Shown here in pieces: positions 11,816-22,287 of a stretch of DNA of 64,000 nt; position 1 is the first letter of the stretch, and every line of letters starts with the position of its first letter. Below the pieces are notes generated by a model. The model was given only the letters and a program-made list of their open reading frames with translations. It did not search any database and had not been told where the DNA came from. The DNA is from Proteles cristata cristata. Taxonomy: Eukaryota; Chordata; Mammalia; Carnivora; Hyaenidae. The position numbers and the translations under genes were made by a program. Location: assembly GCA_017311185.1 (NCBI GenBank), contig JAESUZ010003164.1, positions 1,178,001 to 1,242,000 on the forward strand, given 5' to 3'.

Positions 11816-12080
11816 GCCAATATACATTCTGATTCCAAATATCTTTTCTACTCTAGAATGTCTACATAAATGAATTGTTTTCTTAAACTTCTGGTGTTAA
11901 AGCTGGAAAGGAACCTGAGAACCTTAACCCAAGCACTCACCATGATGGTTGTAACATGTGTTGCCATTCTTTTTCAGTAGTTAATTTGTTTGAACTGAAT
12001 CGAGTTGAAAGTATCTGTTGACACCAGCACTAACCCACCCCTGCTGCTTAGACTACTACTATTTCTTTATAACCAGATTT

Positions 12081-12307
12081 AAAAATTTTTTTTAATGTTT
12101 TATTTGTTTCTGAGAGAGAGAGAGAGAGAGAGACAGCATGAGCAGGGGAGGGTCAGAGAGAGACAGAGACACAGAATCCAAAGCAGGCTCCAGGCTCTGA
12201 GCTGGCTGTCAGCACAGAGCCCGATGCGGGGCTCAAACCTACGAACCGTGAGATCATGACCTGAACCAACGTCAGACACTTAACCGACAGAGCCACCCAG
12301 GCGCCCC
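12081..12307 (-). mobile_element. felid SINE
   Basis: Intermediate type: 'gagctggctgtcagcac' and 'gacctgaaccaacgtcag'. Perfect target copies tataaccagattt at 12068-12080 and 12308-12320. Confidence 0.94.
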
Positions 12308-12320
12308 TATAACCAGATTT

Positions 12321-13280
12321 TTAAAGGTGTTAATTCAGCCATTTTCTAATAAGTTTCCCAGACTGGTTAAACTTCAGTTATTCTCCTTCTGGTTCAGATG
12401 CAATAGACTTTGAATTGTTGAAATCCAAACTGTCCTCTTGATTCCAGCGGTTTTTTTTAGAGGTCTGATTTGGAAGAAGCAGTTAGTGAGAATTAATTCC
12501 CTGGTAAACCTCGGATGGAATGTCAGCCCGTGCTTGTCTCGCCTTCTGTGCCTCCTGCCCTACGCTGCCACTAGGCTTTGTGTTGAGAAATTTACAAAGG
12601 GAAATTGATTTACTGTATCCAGGCTGTGGTTGTCCATTGTTGGCTCTACATCACCTCTTCACTTGGCCCCAGAGCCTGTGATCCACGCCGAAATAGCACG
12701 GCCTTGCTGTGCTCAGTGGGAATTGGGTTAGTCCTGATGCCCTGGTGATTCACCCTGCCTGGGATGGAAAGCTCTGACCAGTGTGGGTCAGTTGTGGTCA
12801 CTGTAGCAACAGTTTGTTGACCTTCGGGAGCATTCCACAGCTGCTGATGTCATTGATAATGATTGGAGCAAGTCCTTCCCCAGATTCAAATGGAGCTATT
12901 AGAGGACCTGGCACCCAGCTTCTTAACTGTTTAAGTGAGTTCGGTGAAGGACTGAAGGACGCATTTTTTAAGTCTGTTTGGATAAGGTGAACCCCCCTTT
13001 CTCAGATATTACTATCTTTCTCTAAGTTGCAACATTATAAAAATTTGGAACTATCAAGGTAGGGATGAAGTTTACAAATTATTCAGTACCTGTTTAATGT
13101 GTTAGTCCTTGAAATGCAGTTCCCTAGCCAGGGTGATAACTCTTTGTAAAACACTGTTGCTCTGCCTGAAAATTCTGTTTAGTGAGATGCTTCTTATACA
13201 GTGTGTATTGGGCTCTTAAAAATTATAACTCCTTTTTTAAAAATCTGGTGATTTGCAGGAATGGATCGTGGAATAAGCCC
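12321..13280. other. unique intron sequence, nothing recognised
   Basis: About 1 kb, slightly more GC than its surroundings around 12480-12780. The frame at 12781-12990 has no recognisable domain. Confidence 0.45.
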
Positions 13281-13285
13281 CTAGT

Positions 13286-13375
13286 TCTTAAAAGTGTGGT
13301 CTGGGGGGAAGGCCAGTGATTTAATCACCACTCTAGCAGATCCTGATGGAAGCTAATGTCTGAGACCCACTAAAG
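13286..13375. repeat. MER5-like hAT fragment
   Basis: 'aagtgtggtctgggggg' near the start and 'tgtctgagacccacta' near the end resemble a degraded MER5-type element (cf. 'aaagtgtggtcc' and 'gagaaccactg'). Confidence 0.35.
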
Positions 13376-13789
13376 TATAATTTACCCATGGAGTTACAAA
13401 ACGTTGACCAGATTAGGAGCTTTTAGAAGAAGCAACCCTTTGTATCCTTCACAAGGGAGAAGGATCGTTTTATACACAATTATTTGATAATGAGTTACCT
13501 TTGAATTTAAAGTTTGTCCTCATGATAAAATGCATTCTTCTCAAGGGCAAGGGGGATGCACCATTTAGCTCTTCTGTCCTTTGCAGTTATTTGGTTTTGT
13601 GTATTAACATACCTTCTTCCCTTACTTATTTCAGATCTTTTACTCACATTGCATCATGGTGTTTGTTGTAGCCTCTGCAGTTCAAGATATTGATCAACTT
13701 TTTCTGCCATATTAAAATGTATAGACTCAATCTGAAATCATGGTTCAGAGTAGTATGACATCTTACAAAAGTACATTTGACTTAAACAT

Positions 13790-13906
13790 TTTTTTAAATT
13801 TAAATCCAAGTTAGTTAACATAGTATAGTGATAGTTGCAAGAGTAAAATTTAGTGATTCATCACTTAAAAAAAACACCCAGTGTTCAGTCCAACAAGTGC
13901 CCTCCA
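13790..13906 (-). mobile_element. L1 3'-end fragment (carnivore type)
   Basis: 'aaatccaagttagttaacat' then 'aaaacacccagtgttcagtc' and 'caacaagtgccctcc' are antisense carnivore L1 3' UTR, more diverged than the copy at 2 kb. Confidence 0.65.
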
Positions 13907-13907
13907 A

Positions 13908-14253
13908 CAAGTGACTTTTGAACAGAGCAGGGGTTAGGTCACTGACCACCCCCCTCCTTGGGTAGTTGAAAATCCACGTATGATTTTTGACGTCCCCAAA
14001 ACCTAATTACCAATAGTCTACTTTTGGCTGGAAGTCTTATCAATATCCTAAATCAGTTAACACATTTTATATGTCATAATATATTATATACTGTATTATA
14101 AGGTAAGTCAGAAAAGATATTACTAAGAAAATCCTTCCATTTATTATTAATAAAGAAGAGAAAATACATTTTCAATTCTGTACTGTATTTTTTGTACAAA
14201 TTTTATAAAGTGGACCCATGCAGTTCAGACTTGTGTTGTTCAGTGGTCAACTG
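13908..14253 (+). mobile_element. MER2-like Tigger DNA transposon
   Basis: Starts 'gacttttgaacagagcaggg' and 'gttgaaaatccacgta', ends 'acccatgcagttcagacttg' and 'tgttcagtggtcaactg': the two terminal regions and internal order of MER2 (TcMar-Tigger). About 345 bp, near full length. Non-autonomous and inactive. Confidence 0.85.
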
Positions 14254-14627
14254 TATGAGAATGTCATCATCTTTCCCCACGGTCTGCATAAATTTGCAAA
14301 TACCTCATTGCTTGCCAAGAAAGTAAATAATAATGTTAAAGAAAGTTCCTTTTCCTTTCCTTAAATCAAACAGTAAGTAACCAAACCACAGTTTGCTTGT
14401 TGAGTCATTTAGACTTCCATTTTTGTTTCCATTTTGATAAATATTGAGGAAGGGATACCATAATGTTGTATCCATTGGAAACTATCTAGTTACAAATTAT
14501 TTATGAAATTGGAAAAATTAGGTTTTATAAATTCTTTTAGTCCCTTGGTTTAATCCTGTATTTTGATCCTATAACATGCAAACTATTTGTATATAGTTTA
14601 CATAATCTGACAACCATCCTAAGGGAT
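14254..14627. other. unique intron sequence, nothing recognised
   Basis: No repeat recognised. Confidence 0.4.
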
Positions 14628-14638
14628 TAAAAGAATTT

Positions 14639-14861
14639 GAAAAAAATTTTTTTAATGTTTTATTTATTTCTGAGAGAGACGGAGAGGCAGCATAAGCAGG
14701 GGAGGGTCAGAGAGAGAGGGAGATAGAGAATCCAAAGCAGGCTCCAGGCTCTGAGCTGGCAGTGAGCACAGAGCCCAATGCGGGGCTCGAACCCACAAAC
14801 CGTGAGATCATGACCTGAGCCGAAGTCGGACGCTTAACCCACTGAGCCACCCAGACGCCTC
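14639..14861 (-). mobile_element. felid SINE inserted at the tail of another SINE
   Basis: 'gagctggcagtgagcac', 'gatcatgacctgagccga' and 'cacccagacgcct'. Target copies taaaagaattt at 14628-14638 and 14862-14872. The second copy leads directly into the T-rich tail of the next SINE. Confidence 0.92.
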
Positions 14862-14872
14862 TAAAAGAATTT

Positions 14873-15077
14873 TTTTAATGTTTATTTTTGAGAGAGACAG
14901 AGTCACAGCACGACTAGGGGAGGAGCAGAGAGAGAAGGAGACGCAGAATCTGAAGCAGGCCCCAGGTTCCGAGCTGTCAGCCCAGAGCCTTACATTGCTG
15001 CTCGAACTCATAAGCTGTGAGATCAGGACCCGAGCCGAAGTCAGATGCTTAAACTGACTGAGCCACTCAAGCGCCCC
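14873..15077 (-). mobile_element. felid SINE (second of an abutting pair)
   Basis: 'tttatttttgagagagacag', 'gagctgtcagcccagagcc', 'ggacccgagccgaagtcag', ending 'gcgcccc'. More diverged than its left neighbour, so probably the older of the two. Confidence 0.9.
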
Positions 15078-15089
15078 CCAAAATTTCTG

Positions 15090-15210
15090 TATGAAAAATT
15101 TCAAGCATATGTTTCATTCAGCTTTAACAATTGACCATTATTTTTCTGTTCTTGTTTAAGTGCATGCATGTAAACACACACACGCTTTTTGTTTGTTTTC
15201 TCTAGTATTT
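15090..15210. repeat. old L1 3'-region fragment, left part (continues 15461-15520)
   Basis: 'gaaaaatttcaagcatatg' and 'acaattgaccattattttt', then after the SINE 'aaacatcatatcattttacc' and 'tgtaaatactttt', match the same L1 block as 8.3 kb. Confidence 0.5.
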
Positions 15211-15224
15211 TAAAATAAGTTCTA

Positions 15225-15446
15225 GGGGCGCCTGGGTGGCTTAGTCGGTTAAGCGTCCGACTTTCGCTTAGGTCATGATCTCACGGTTCGTGGGTCCGAG
15301 CCCCGCGTCGGGCTCTGTGCTGACTGCCAGCTCAGAGCCTGGAGCCTGTTTCAGTCTGTGACTCCCTCTCTCTCTGACCCTCCCCTGCTCACGCTGTCTC
15401 TCTCTCTCTCTCTCCTAGAAATAAATAAAACATTAAAAAAATAAAA
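15225..15446 (+). mobile_element. felid SINE, young subfamily
   Basis: Nearly identical to the copies at 30897 and 34061. Perfect 14-bp target copies taaaataagttcta at 15211-15224 and 15447-15460, with the full head 'ggggcgcctgggtggcttag'. Confidence 0.96.
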
Positions 15447-15602
15447 TAAAATAAGTTCTAAACATCATATCATTTTACCTGTAAATACTTTTGGCAATAA
15501 GTTTCTAAATGGATTTGATACAAGATTTTATGATTAGAGCAGTATCGACTAGAAAAAAGGCCACCAGATATTGGTACATGTTTTGTTATTAATTTAGAGA
15601 AT

Positions 15603-15794
15603 CTCGGTGCACCTAGGTGGCTCATTTGGTTAAGCAACCCACTTTGGCTCAGACCTTGATTTCACAGTTAGTAGGTTTGGACCCCACATCAGGCTCTGTG
15701 CTGACAGCTCAGAGCCTGGAGCCTGCTTTGTATTCTGTGTCTTTTCCCCACCCCCACTCTGTCTCTCTCTCAAAAAGAAATAAACATTAAAAAG
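15603..15794 (+). mobile_element. felid SINE, older
   Basis: Head 'gtgcacctaggtggctcat', 'gtgctgacagctcagagcc', tail 'aaaagaaataaacatt'. Target copies atttagagaat (15592-15602) and atttagggaat (15795-15805). Confidence 0.9.
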
Positions 15795-15805
15795 ATTTAG
15801 GGAAT

Positions 15806-16390
15806 ATTTATAAAATATATTAAAGTTGTTATAAATTTTCTAAAATATTTATTAGAGCCACAGAAAAATACCAACAACTCTTGTTCAAGAGGAAAATGAG
15901 TTCCCTAGGAAGCTCTTTGTTTACAAAACTAATATGTATTTTGTTTCATCAGTAAAATCCTACGGATAGCCATGACTCATATCCACTAAGTGAAGGAACA
16001 GAAATAGGATCTCCCCTGTCTTTTTATTTATCCCTGGGATGGAGGGCCAGAATATTTTTATATTATTGCTAAGTGACTTTTTTTAAGAACTCTGACATTT
16101 ATATTTTAGGATTGTATGCATATGTGTATATATACACACACATTATTTAATTGAATTCTACATATACAGCTCTATCTACTGTTTCCAAATGAGAGATTAT
16201 AGCTCCTAAAACTTGTCTGGTTTTGGTGTCTTGTTTTCTTCTCTCACCCTTTGCAGGGAAGGGGTCCTGCTGGGAGTGTTTCCTTGTTAGGATGACAAGT
16301 CTCCTCTCCCCAGCCCACCTCCCGCCTTCTTGTTTTGTGACAGTGAAAATTATCTTATACTTATAACAACTTGAAACCTCTTGCAGTGCG
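15806..16390. other. unique intron sequence, nothing recognised
   Basis: AT-rich. Includes a short (ta)/(ca) tract near 16115-16142. Confidence 0.45.
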
Positions 16391-16394
16391 ATCT

Positions 16395-16565
16395 CTACTA
16401 CAAATTTTAGATGTTATAATTGGCGTATAACATTAGTCTTAGGTGTACAACGGGATTCAGTATTTGTGTAGACTGCAAAATGATCACCGCAGTAAGTCTT
16501 ATTAACATCCATTATTTTACAATAGTTACACACTTCTAATTATAACATTCTCCGAGTGTATAGGG
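16395..16565 (-). repeat. L1M 3'-end fragment
   Basis: 'ttaggtgtacaacgggattc', 'aaaatgatcaccgcagtaag' and 'taacatccattattttac' match the common antisense L1M 3' end. Confidence 0.7.
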
Positions 16566-17086
16566 CGTAGGTTTTCACTTGGGTTAAAAAGTAAGGCAGC
16601 ATAACCAACTTTTTTTTTTTCCAAACAAAAATATAAGGTAGGACCTCAATCTATAAAATTGGTTTTAAAAACCTGTTTGCTTTCATTGAAACCTTAAAAA
16701 CCCATACCCTTACTTAGTGTACTCTCAAATACTGAAGCACCTCTAAGGAACCTCAGAGTTCCAGAGAGGACAGTTTGAAAGCTAGTGACGTAAGAGGGCT
16801 AGTTTGTGGTTTCTCAGGGGGAAGGTCATTGTTGTCTCTTTATAGATCTAGCGACGGGAAACAGGTTTGCCTTGCAGTCAGAGCCAAGACTTAATTCTGC
16901 AGTAGAAACAAGCTTTAGTTTTTCCGAGAATAACCAACCTGTGTTCTGGGCTCAGCATCCTCTTTGTAGGTTGCTCAAAGCTTAGATACAAGAAGTATTC
17001 ATCACAAATTTTTACAATAGTATTTCTGAAAATAGATTAGGTACATTGAGGTAAATTAGCTGCTCATTCAAAGTCCCCATCCTGAG
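16566..17086. other. unique intron sequence, nothing recognised
   Basis: Contains one T run (16611-16620). Nothing else recognised. Confidence 0.4.
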
Positions 17087-17262
17087 GAATGCCTGGGTGG
17101 CTCAGGTTATGATCTCATGGTTTGTGAGTTTGAGCCCCTCACTGGGCTCACTGATGTCAGCCCAGAGCCTGCTTTGGATCCTCTGTCTGTCTGTCTCTCT
17201 CTCTCTCTCTGTGCCCCTCCCCTGCTTGCTCTCTCTTTCTCTCAAAAATGAACATTAAAAAA
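17087..17262 (+). mobile_element. felid SINE with box-A-side deletion
   Basis: 'gcctgggtggctcag' joins directly to 'gttatgatctcatgg'. The roughly 28 bp normally between the two 'ggctcag' repeats are missing. Middle and tail are normal. Confidence 0.85.
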
Positions 17263-17378
17263 TCCACAGTTTGAAATTATTTATGACTCAAATTGCTGTA
17301 GAAGCCAAAGATGAATTCTAGAGTTCAGACTTCTGTCTTATAATTCAAATGTCAAAACTACTTCTAAAGGACAATTCT

Positions 17379-17628
17379 GGGGACGCCTGGGTGGCTCATT
17401 TGGTTGAGCGTGAAACTTCAGCTCAGGTCATGATCTCACGGTTCGTGGGTTCGAGCCCCATGTTGGGTTCTGTGCTAACAGCTAGTTCAGAGACTGGAGC
17501 CTATTTTAGAATCTGTGTCTCTCTCTCTCTCTGACCCTTCCCTGCTCACACACACACACACTCTCTCTCTCCCTCCCTCTCTCTCTCTCTCTCTCTCAGA
17601 AATAAAAAAAACATTAAAAAAAATAAAA
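17379..17628 (+). mobile_element. felid SINE with (CA)/(CT) expansion
   Basis: Head 'ggggacgcctgggtggctca', 'ttcgtgggttcgagcccca'. The middle has (ca)7 at about 17548-17561 followed by a long CT tract to 17598. Tail 'aaataaaaaaaacatt'. Confidence 0.9.
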
Positions 17629-17639
17629 GAAATTCCGGA

Positions 17640-18368
17640 TATTCCTGCCTCTTGTTTTCTCTGTTGCTTCCTCCTGAGTATATACAAAACATTCCTGATT
17701 TAGTGAAATTGGGAAGATGGAAGTCTTGGATGAGAAAAGAGGGAAAGTCAGCTAAGGCTCTTAGGCTTCTAGAATCTTCAGGGAAGTCTTGCATTTAACA
17801 TTTGGCAAACAAAGATACTTATGAATGAGTTTGAGATAACAGTAAGTATGTTGACTTCCCTAAGTAGGTTGCATTTTTCCTGATATATGACAATGAAAAT
17901 TGAAAATGAAAATTTGGGGTGGTAAAAATGGCTAAAGGTCTGTAAGAAGTGATTGGATTGAATTTGCATTGAATTAAGGAGAAAACTTCTGGATTTGGAA
18001 TGTTTTGACATAGTTCTGTGGTTACAAGTTAGCAAGTAGATTAAAATTAAATAATTTCCATCGATATGTAGTTGAATGTCCTTCGGTTACAGAAGTCTTT
18101 GCATCTCAGGTGGCTGCTTTCAGTCCGTACAAGCTTTCTGATAAGATTGGAGAGGCCTTGAATCTGAGATGAGAAGGTCTGGTGCTGCTGCTGTAGAGGT
18201 AGTAATGTGTACCTACTTTACCTTCTTGATAAGTTAAGAATTTAAGAAGGTAATTCTAATCCTGGCTTTGTCTTTGGCTTGCTATCTGATTATGCTCAGA
18301 GCATAATTATAAGGGATAATATCTCTTGCCGCCTATTTACTAGAAATAGGATGAGTACATGGCTCTTT
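17640..18368. other. unique intron sequence, nothing recognised
   Basis: No repeat recognised. Open frames here are short and read into the SINE CT tract. Confidence 0.45.
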
Positions 18369-18381
18369 AAAAATACTAGGG

Positions 18382-18637
18382 AGGGCTCCTGGGTGGCTCA
18401 GTCGTTTAAGCATCTGACTCTTGATATCGGCTCAGGTTATGATCTCCTGGTTAGGAGATTGAGCCCCGAGTCGGGCTCCAAACTGAGTGGAGCCTGCTTG
18501 GGATTCTCTCTCTGTCTCTCTGTCTCTGTCTCTGTCTCTCTGTCTCTGTCTCTGTCTCTCTCTTCCCCTCCCCCATTCACATCTGTTGGGAGGGGGTCAC
18601 ATGCGGTGTGCTCTCTCTCAGAATAAATAAGCTCAAA
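18382..18637 (+). mobile_element. felid SINE with expanded (ctgtct) tract
   Basis: Head 'ggctcctgggtggctcagtc', then a ctgtctct repeat at about 18505-18561 and a 40-bp insertion-like stretch before the tail. Perfect target copies aaaaatactaggg at 18369-18381 and 18638-18650. Confidence 0.92.
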
Positions 18638-18650
18638 AAAAATACTAGGG

Positions 18651-19258
18651 GATGGGCACTGTTGTATATGCAGAGAGATGTGATGAAATGTTACAACGGT
18701 GGATGATTTTAACCAAGAATCTTGTTGCAAGTGAAGTTAGTCTTACGTTAGATATTTAGAAGTCTTTGGTTATAAGAATTACCAAGTATTCACGAAAATG
18801 ACCAGTTGTGGTTTTTTGGGAAATCATTGTAAATTATGTATTAAAAACATATAGTCTCATTCTGAATTTTGATGTATTCATAATAGATTCTACAAAGTAA
18901 TCATGGAAAATTATTATTCTCATTTTTCTGGGGCAAAGGGGCTGGAGCTGATGGGAACAAATGGGTGGTTCTGCATTTTCTCCTGGAATCATACTTAGAA
19001 AATTGCTGTGAAAAGCAAATTGTTTTTGAAAGAAAACCATTCACACTTTGTGTTAACTAACAAGGGCTGAATATTCCTATTGGAAGAGTTTCAGGAGTGG
19101 ATATATATTTTTTAATTCTGCTTCAGAAAATGGCCTTGATCTTATTCTTCTTCTGATTACCTTTTTGTGTTAATTCTCTGCCCTATTAAGCTGACTTTGA
19201 TTTGTAGCTGAAGTTGTATTATTTGCACTATTAATAATATTAATTATTTTATATTTAT
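18651..19258. other. unique intron sequence, nothing recognised
   Basis: No repeat recognised. Confidence 0.4.
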
Positions 19259-19272
19259 TATTCTTAGTACTT

Positions 19273-19452
19273 TTATCATTATTATTATTATTATCTTAGA
19301 GAGAGTGTGCGAGCAGGAGAAGAACAGAAGGAGAGACAGATTGAGAATCTCAAGCAGCCCCCACACCCAGCACTCAGTTCCACAACCCTGGAATCATGAC
19401 CCAAGCCGAAATCAAGTCGGTTACTCAACAGACTGAGCCACCTGGGCACCCC
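19273..19452 (-). mobile_element. carnivore SINE, diverged
   Basis: GA-rich middle 'gagagagtgtgcgagcaggag', then 'gaatcatgacccaagccg' and 'gagccacctgggcacccc'. Preceded by 'ttcttagtactttt', a diverged copy of the target seen twice downstream. Confidence 0.85.
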
Positions 19453-19465
19453 TCTCAGTACTTTT

Positions 19466-19684
19466 TTTTTTTTTTTTTAATATTTTTATTTATTTCTAGG
19501 AGAGAGAGACAGTGTGAGCAGGGGAGGGTCAGAGAGAGAGGGGGATACAAACTCTGAAATAGGCTCCAGGCCCTGAGCTGGCAGTCAGCACAGAGCCCGA
19601 TGCGGGGCCCGAACCCACGAACTGCGAGATCATGATCTAAGCAAGAGTAGGATGCTTAACCGACTAAGCCACCCAGGTGCCCCT
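19466..19684 (-). mobile_element. felid SINE, young subfamily
   Basis: Marks 'tttatttctaggagagagag', 'gagctggcagtcagcac' and 'gatctaagcaagag'. Perfect target copies cctctcagtactttt at 19451-19465 and 19685-19699. Inserted at the junction of the preceding SINE. Confidence 0.94.
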
Positions 19685-19699
19685 CCTCTCAGTACTTTT

Positions 19700-20520
19700 G
19701 AAAAGAGTATATTTTAGGATGTTGCCTCTTAGATATGTAAAATATGGGCTAGACATTGAAACAAGTATATAGATAATAATAGACCAACAAACATTGCTTT
19801 TTCTTTCAATGGCGTATTTTAACACCTTGGAAATTCCTGGGAAAGAATTCCAGCATCAGAGAAGTCAGTATAGAAGGTTGAATGTCATTTTGTGGAGGTC
19901 TGAAATCAAGGTCATTAACCAATATACGTTCTAGGTTAGAGCCAGGCAGAGAGATTCATATCTAGGCAGCTGTAACATCTCCATTTTGATGGAGGAAATT
20001 TTTCTTGTATTGGTTCTGATTGGTTTTATATTGAAAAGGGAGCATTTTTCCTTTATTCTAATTGTTAATCAGCTAATTGCAAAAAAGATATGGAACAAGA
20101 TTGTACACCTATTCTATGGTCTAATGATTCATCTCCCTAGTAATTGTAATGAATAATTAAGACATTCAGACTTAACCTGGATCTAGTGTCACACAAACAT
20201 TAAGTGAGTCTTAAAATGTTGTGGCAAGTGTGTTAATAAAAATTGCATATGCAGTATTAATAGTTTCTTTCCGCTTACTCAGGAGCTATCAGATTTTTTA
20301 AAAATCTTTTTGACATTGAACTTAAGCAATGAAGTATATGTAGTGAACTTCTAGTGTAGAATACATGAATCAGAAATCACTGACACATTCATTTACTTCC
20401 TTGTATCAAATAAAGCCAATTCTTAATGCATTTTTACTTTTGGCATCTTTGCACTTTGATTTTAATATAGGCACTCAAGGTGGGTTCTTTTTGAAAGAGT
20501 CAACACAGATTATTTTCCTT
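19700..20520. other. unique intron sequence, nothing recognised
   Basis: No repeat recognised. Confidence 0.4.
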
Positions 20521-20534
20521 AGAAATGGCTTTAA

Positions 20535-20644
20535 GAGGTACCTGGCTGGCTCAGTCAGAAGAGCATATGACTCTTGATCTCAGGGCCTTGAGTTCAAGCC
20601 CCACATTAGGTGTAGAGACTACTTATATATAAACTTTAAAGAAA
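20535..20644 (+). mobile_element. short old carnivore SINE
   Basis: 'acctggctggctcagtcaga', 'gactcttgatctcagggcc', 'gagttcaagccccacatta', then straight to 'gtgtagagactactta' without the CT-rich middle, the older carnivore-wide form. Perfect target copies agaaatggctttaa at 20521-20534 and 20645-20658. Confidence 0.93.
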
Positions 20645-20658
20645 AGAAATGGCTTTAA

Positions 20659-21500
20659 AACTCAGAATATCGTATTTTGGTAACGTAATTTCCTGGGTTT
20701 TTAAAACTAACTTGAAGTAACCAAATATTTTGTTTGTTCTTTGCACAAGCACAATGCCGGTAGGCTCAGTCAGGACTTACAAAGATAATGTATGCGGTGG
20801 ATGCTAGACCAAAATCCAGGTAATGAGGCAGATATCATAGACTGCATAATGCAAAATTTAAACTTCTGTAGAAGGTAAAGAGTAAGAAAGATTTTTATTT
20901 AATGTGGGGGACAACTAAAATTAATTAAAGAGGAGTGGCTTTTATATCCTGGACTAAAAGTCTTAATTCAGTGCATTAGGACCTTGTTCTTTTTGAAGAT
21001 TTTTAGTTTAATGAGTTTTAGTTTGCTGAAATATGTAATGGATACAAGGTGCAGATTTAATTACAAGGCTGAGCTAAAATCAGAATTAAGGCATATGGCG
21101 TATAGAATATTAATTTAAGACTTTTTCCCACTAAATGGAGTCATTTCTGGTGAACTTCAGAGGCCTTGTATGAAGCATAACTTCTTGCCCGGGCAAAGCA
21201 ACTTTTTCTTGAAATTGTTCCCGTTGACCAGGTTAATTCTTCATCTGGTGGCAAAGCTCAGCTGATCAGTTGTGGTTGAAAGCTCAGATGGGCAGTTTGT
21301 TTATTTGTACCTGTTTAATATGGTGAGGAGTTTGTTTTACTATTGCTCCTTGTTTTAGAAAATAAGGTCTGGGTGAAAAAATTAATTCACACTAACCTGT
21401 GTAATGCAGAGACTCGTCTGTAATACACTGAGTGTCAAATTCAAGTTTCATGGTTAATTATTCTGAAGGTTTGAGATGCCAGACTATGCTATCTTTGAAC
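20659..21500. other. unique intron sequence, nothing recognised
   Basis: No repeat recognised. Confidence 0.4.
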
Positions 21501-21553
21501 CATATCATGTTATATATAACATTTATATCATATCATGTTTCTCATGGATGAGA

Positions 21554-21656
21554 TCAGTTAGGTGGATCTCTTAGACAGATTGAATTAGGTTTGAATACCT
21601 AATTGAATTAGGTTTGAATACCTAATTCAATCTGTCTAAGAGATCCACCTAACTGA
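21554..21656. repeat. 103-bp inverted repeat (palindrome) with nested tandem repeat
   Basis: Arms 21554-21590 and 21620-21656 are perfect reverse complements over 37 bp (left arm begins tcagttaggtggatctctta). The 29-bp centre is itself near-palindromic. A 23-bp unit at 21582-21604 is repeated exactly at 21605-21627 and reads as an imperfect hairpin. No transposon terminal sequence was recognised. Confidence 0.97.
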
Positions 21657-21841
21657 CTTGAATGTTAGTTGTCAGTAAATTAGGCTTTGTAATTTAGAGG
21701 AAGTTGTGAGATGATTGGGTTTTTTTCTCAGTTGTTACCAGGTAGCTTGTTTTGGCTCTAAAAATTCTCCATCAATGCTTAAATTTTACTTAGTACAGTA
21801 GGTATTCCCTTAAAAAAATGTAATGTTTATTTTGCCAGAAT

Positions 21842-21868
21842 TTTTTATTTGTTTATATCTGCGAGACA

Positions 21869-21912
<44 letters not shown>

Positions 21913-22072
21913 GATTGAGAGAGGGGCAAGAATAGAGGTAGACACAAAATCCAAAGCAGGTTCCAGGCTTTGAGCTGTCAGCACAGAGCATGATGTGGGG
22001 CTTGCACTCACAAACTGAGATCATGACCTGAGCTGAAGTTGGCCACTTAACCGACTGGGCCACCCAAGCATC
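21842..22072 (-). mobile_element. felid SINE carrying a (CA)20 microsatellite
   Basis: The GA-rich middle is replaced by (ca)20 at 21871-21910. The remainder, 'gagctgtcagcacagagc', 'gagatcatgacctgagct' and 'gggccacccaagcatccc', is a normal antisense SINE. Confidence 0.9.
21871..21910. repeat. (CA)20 microsatellite
   Basis: Forty bases of uninterrupted ca inside the SINE middle. Confidence 0.98.
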
Positions 22073-22094
22073 CCTTCTTAATTCCCTTTACTAT

Positions 22095-22287
22095 TTAAAA
22101 GAAATTTTTTTTAATGTTTGTTTTTACATGAGCTGGGGAGGAGCAGAGAGGAGACACAGAATCGGAAGCAGGCTCCAGGCTCTGAGTTGTCCGCACCGAG
22201 TCTAATGGGGGCTTAAACCCCCAAACTGTGAGATCATGAACAGAGTTGAAGTTGGCTGCCTAACAGAATGAACCACCCAGGCGCCCC
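22095..22287 (-). mobile_element. felid SINE, diverged
   Basis: 'gagcaggctccaggctctga'-type middle, 'gtgagatcatgaacagagtt', 'caggcgcccc'. Perfect target copies attccctttactat at 22081-22094 and 22288-22301. It sits 22 bp after the (CA)20 SINE. Confidence 0.92.

Noticed and set aside
15225..15446. tRNA gene calls from SINE heads
   Set aside because: The A- and B-box-like parts belong to tRNA-derived SINEs with A-rich tails and target duplications, not to functional tRNA genes.
21554..21656. Palindrome as a MITE or foldback transposon
   Set aside because: No flanking target duplication or known terminal sequence was seen, so it is reported as an inverted repeat of unknown origin.
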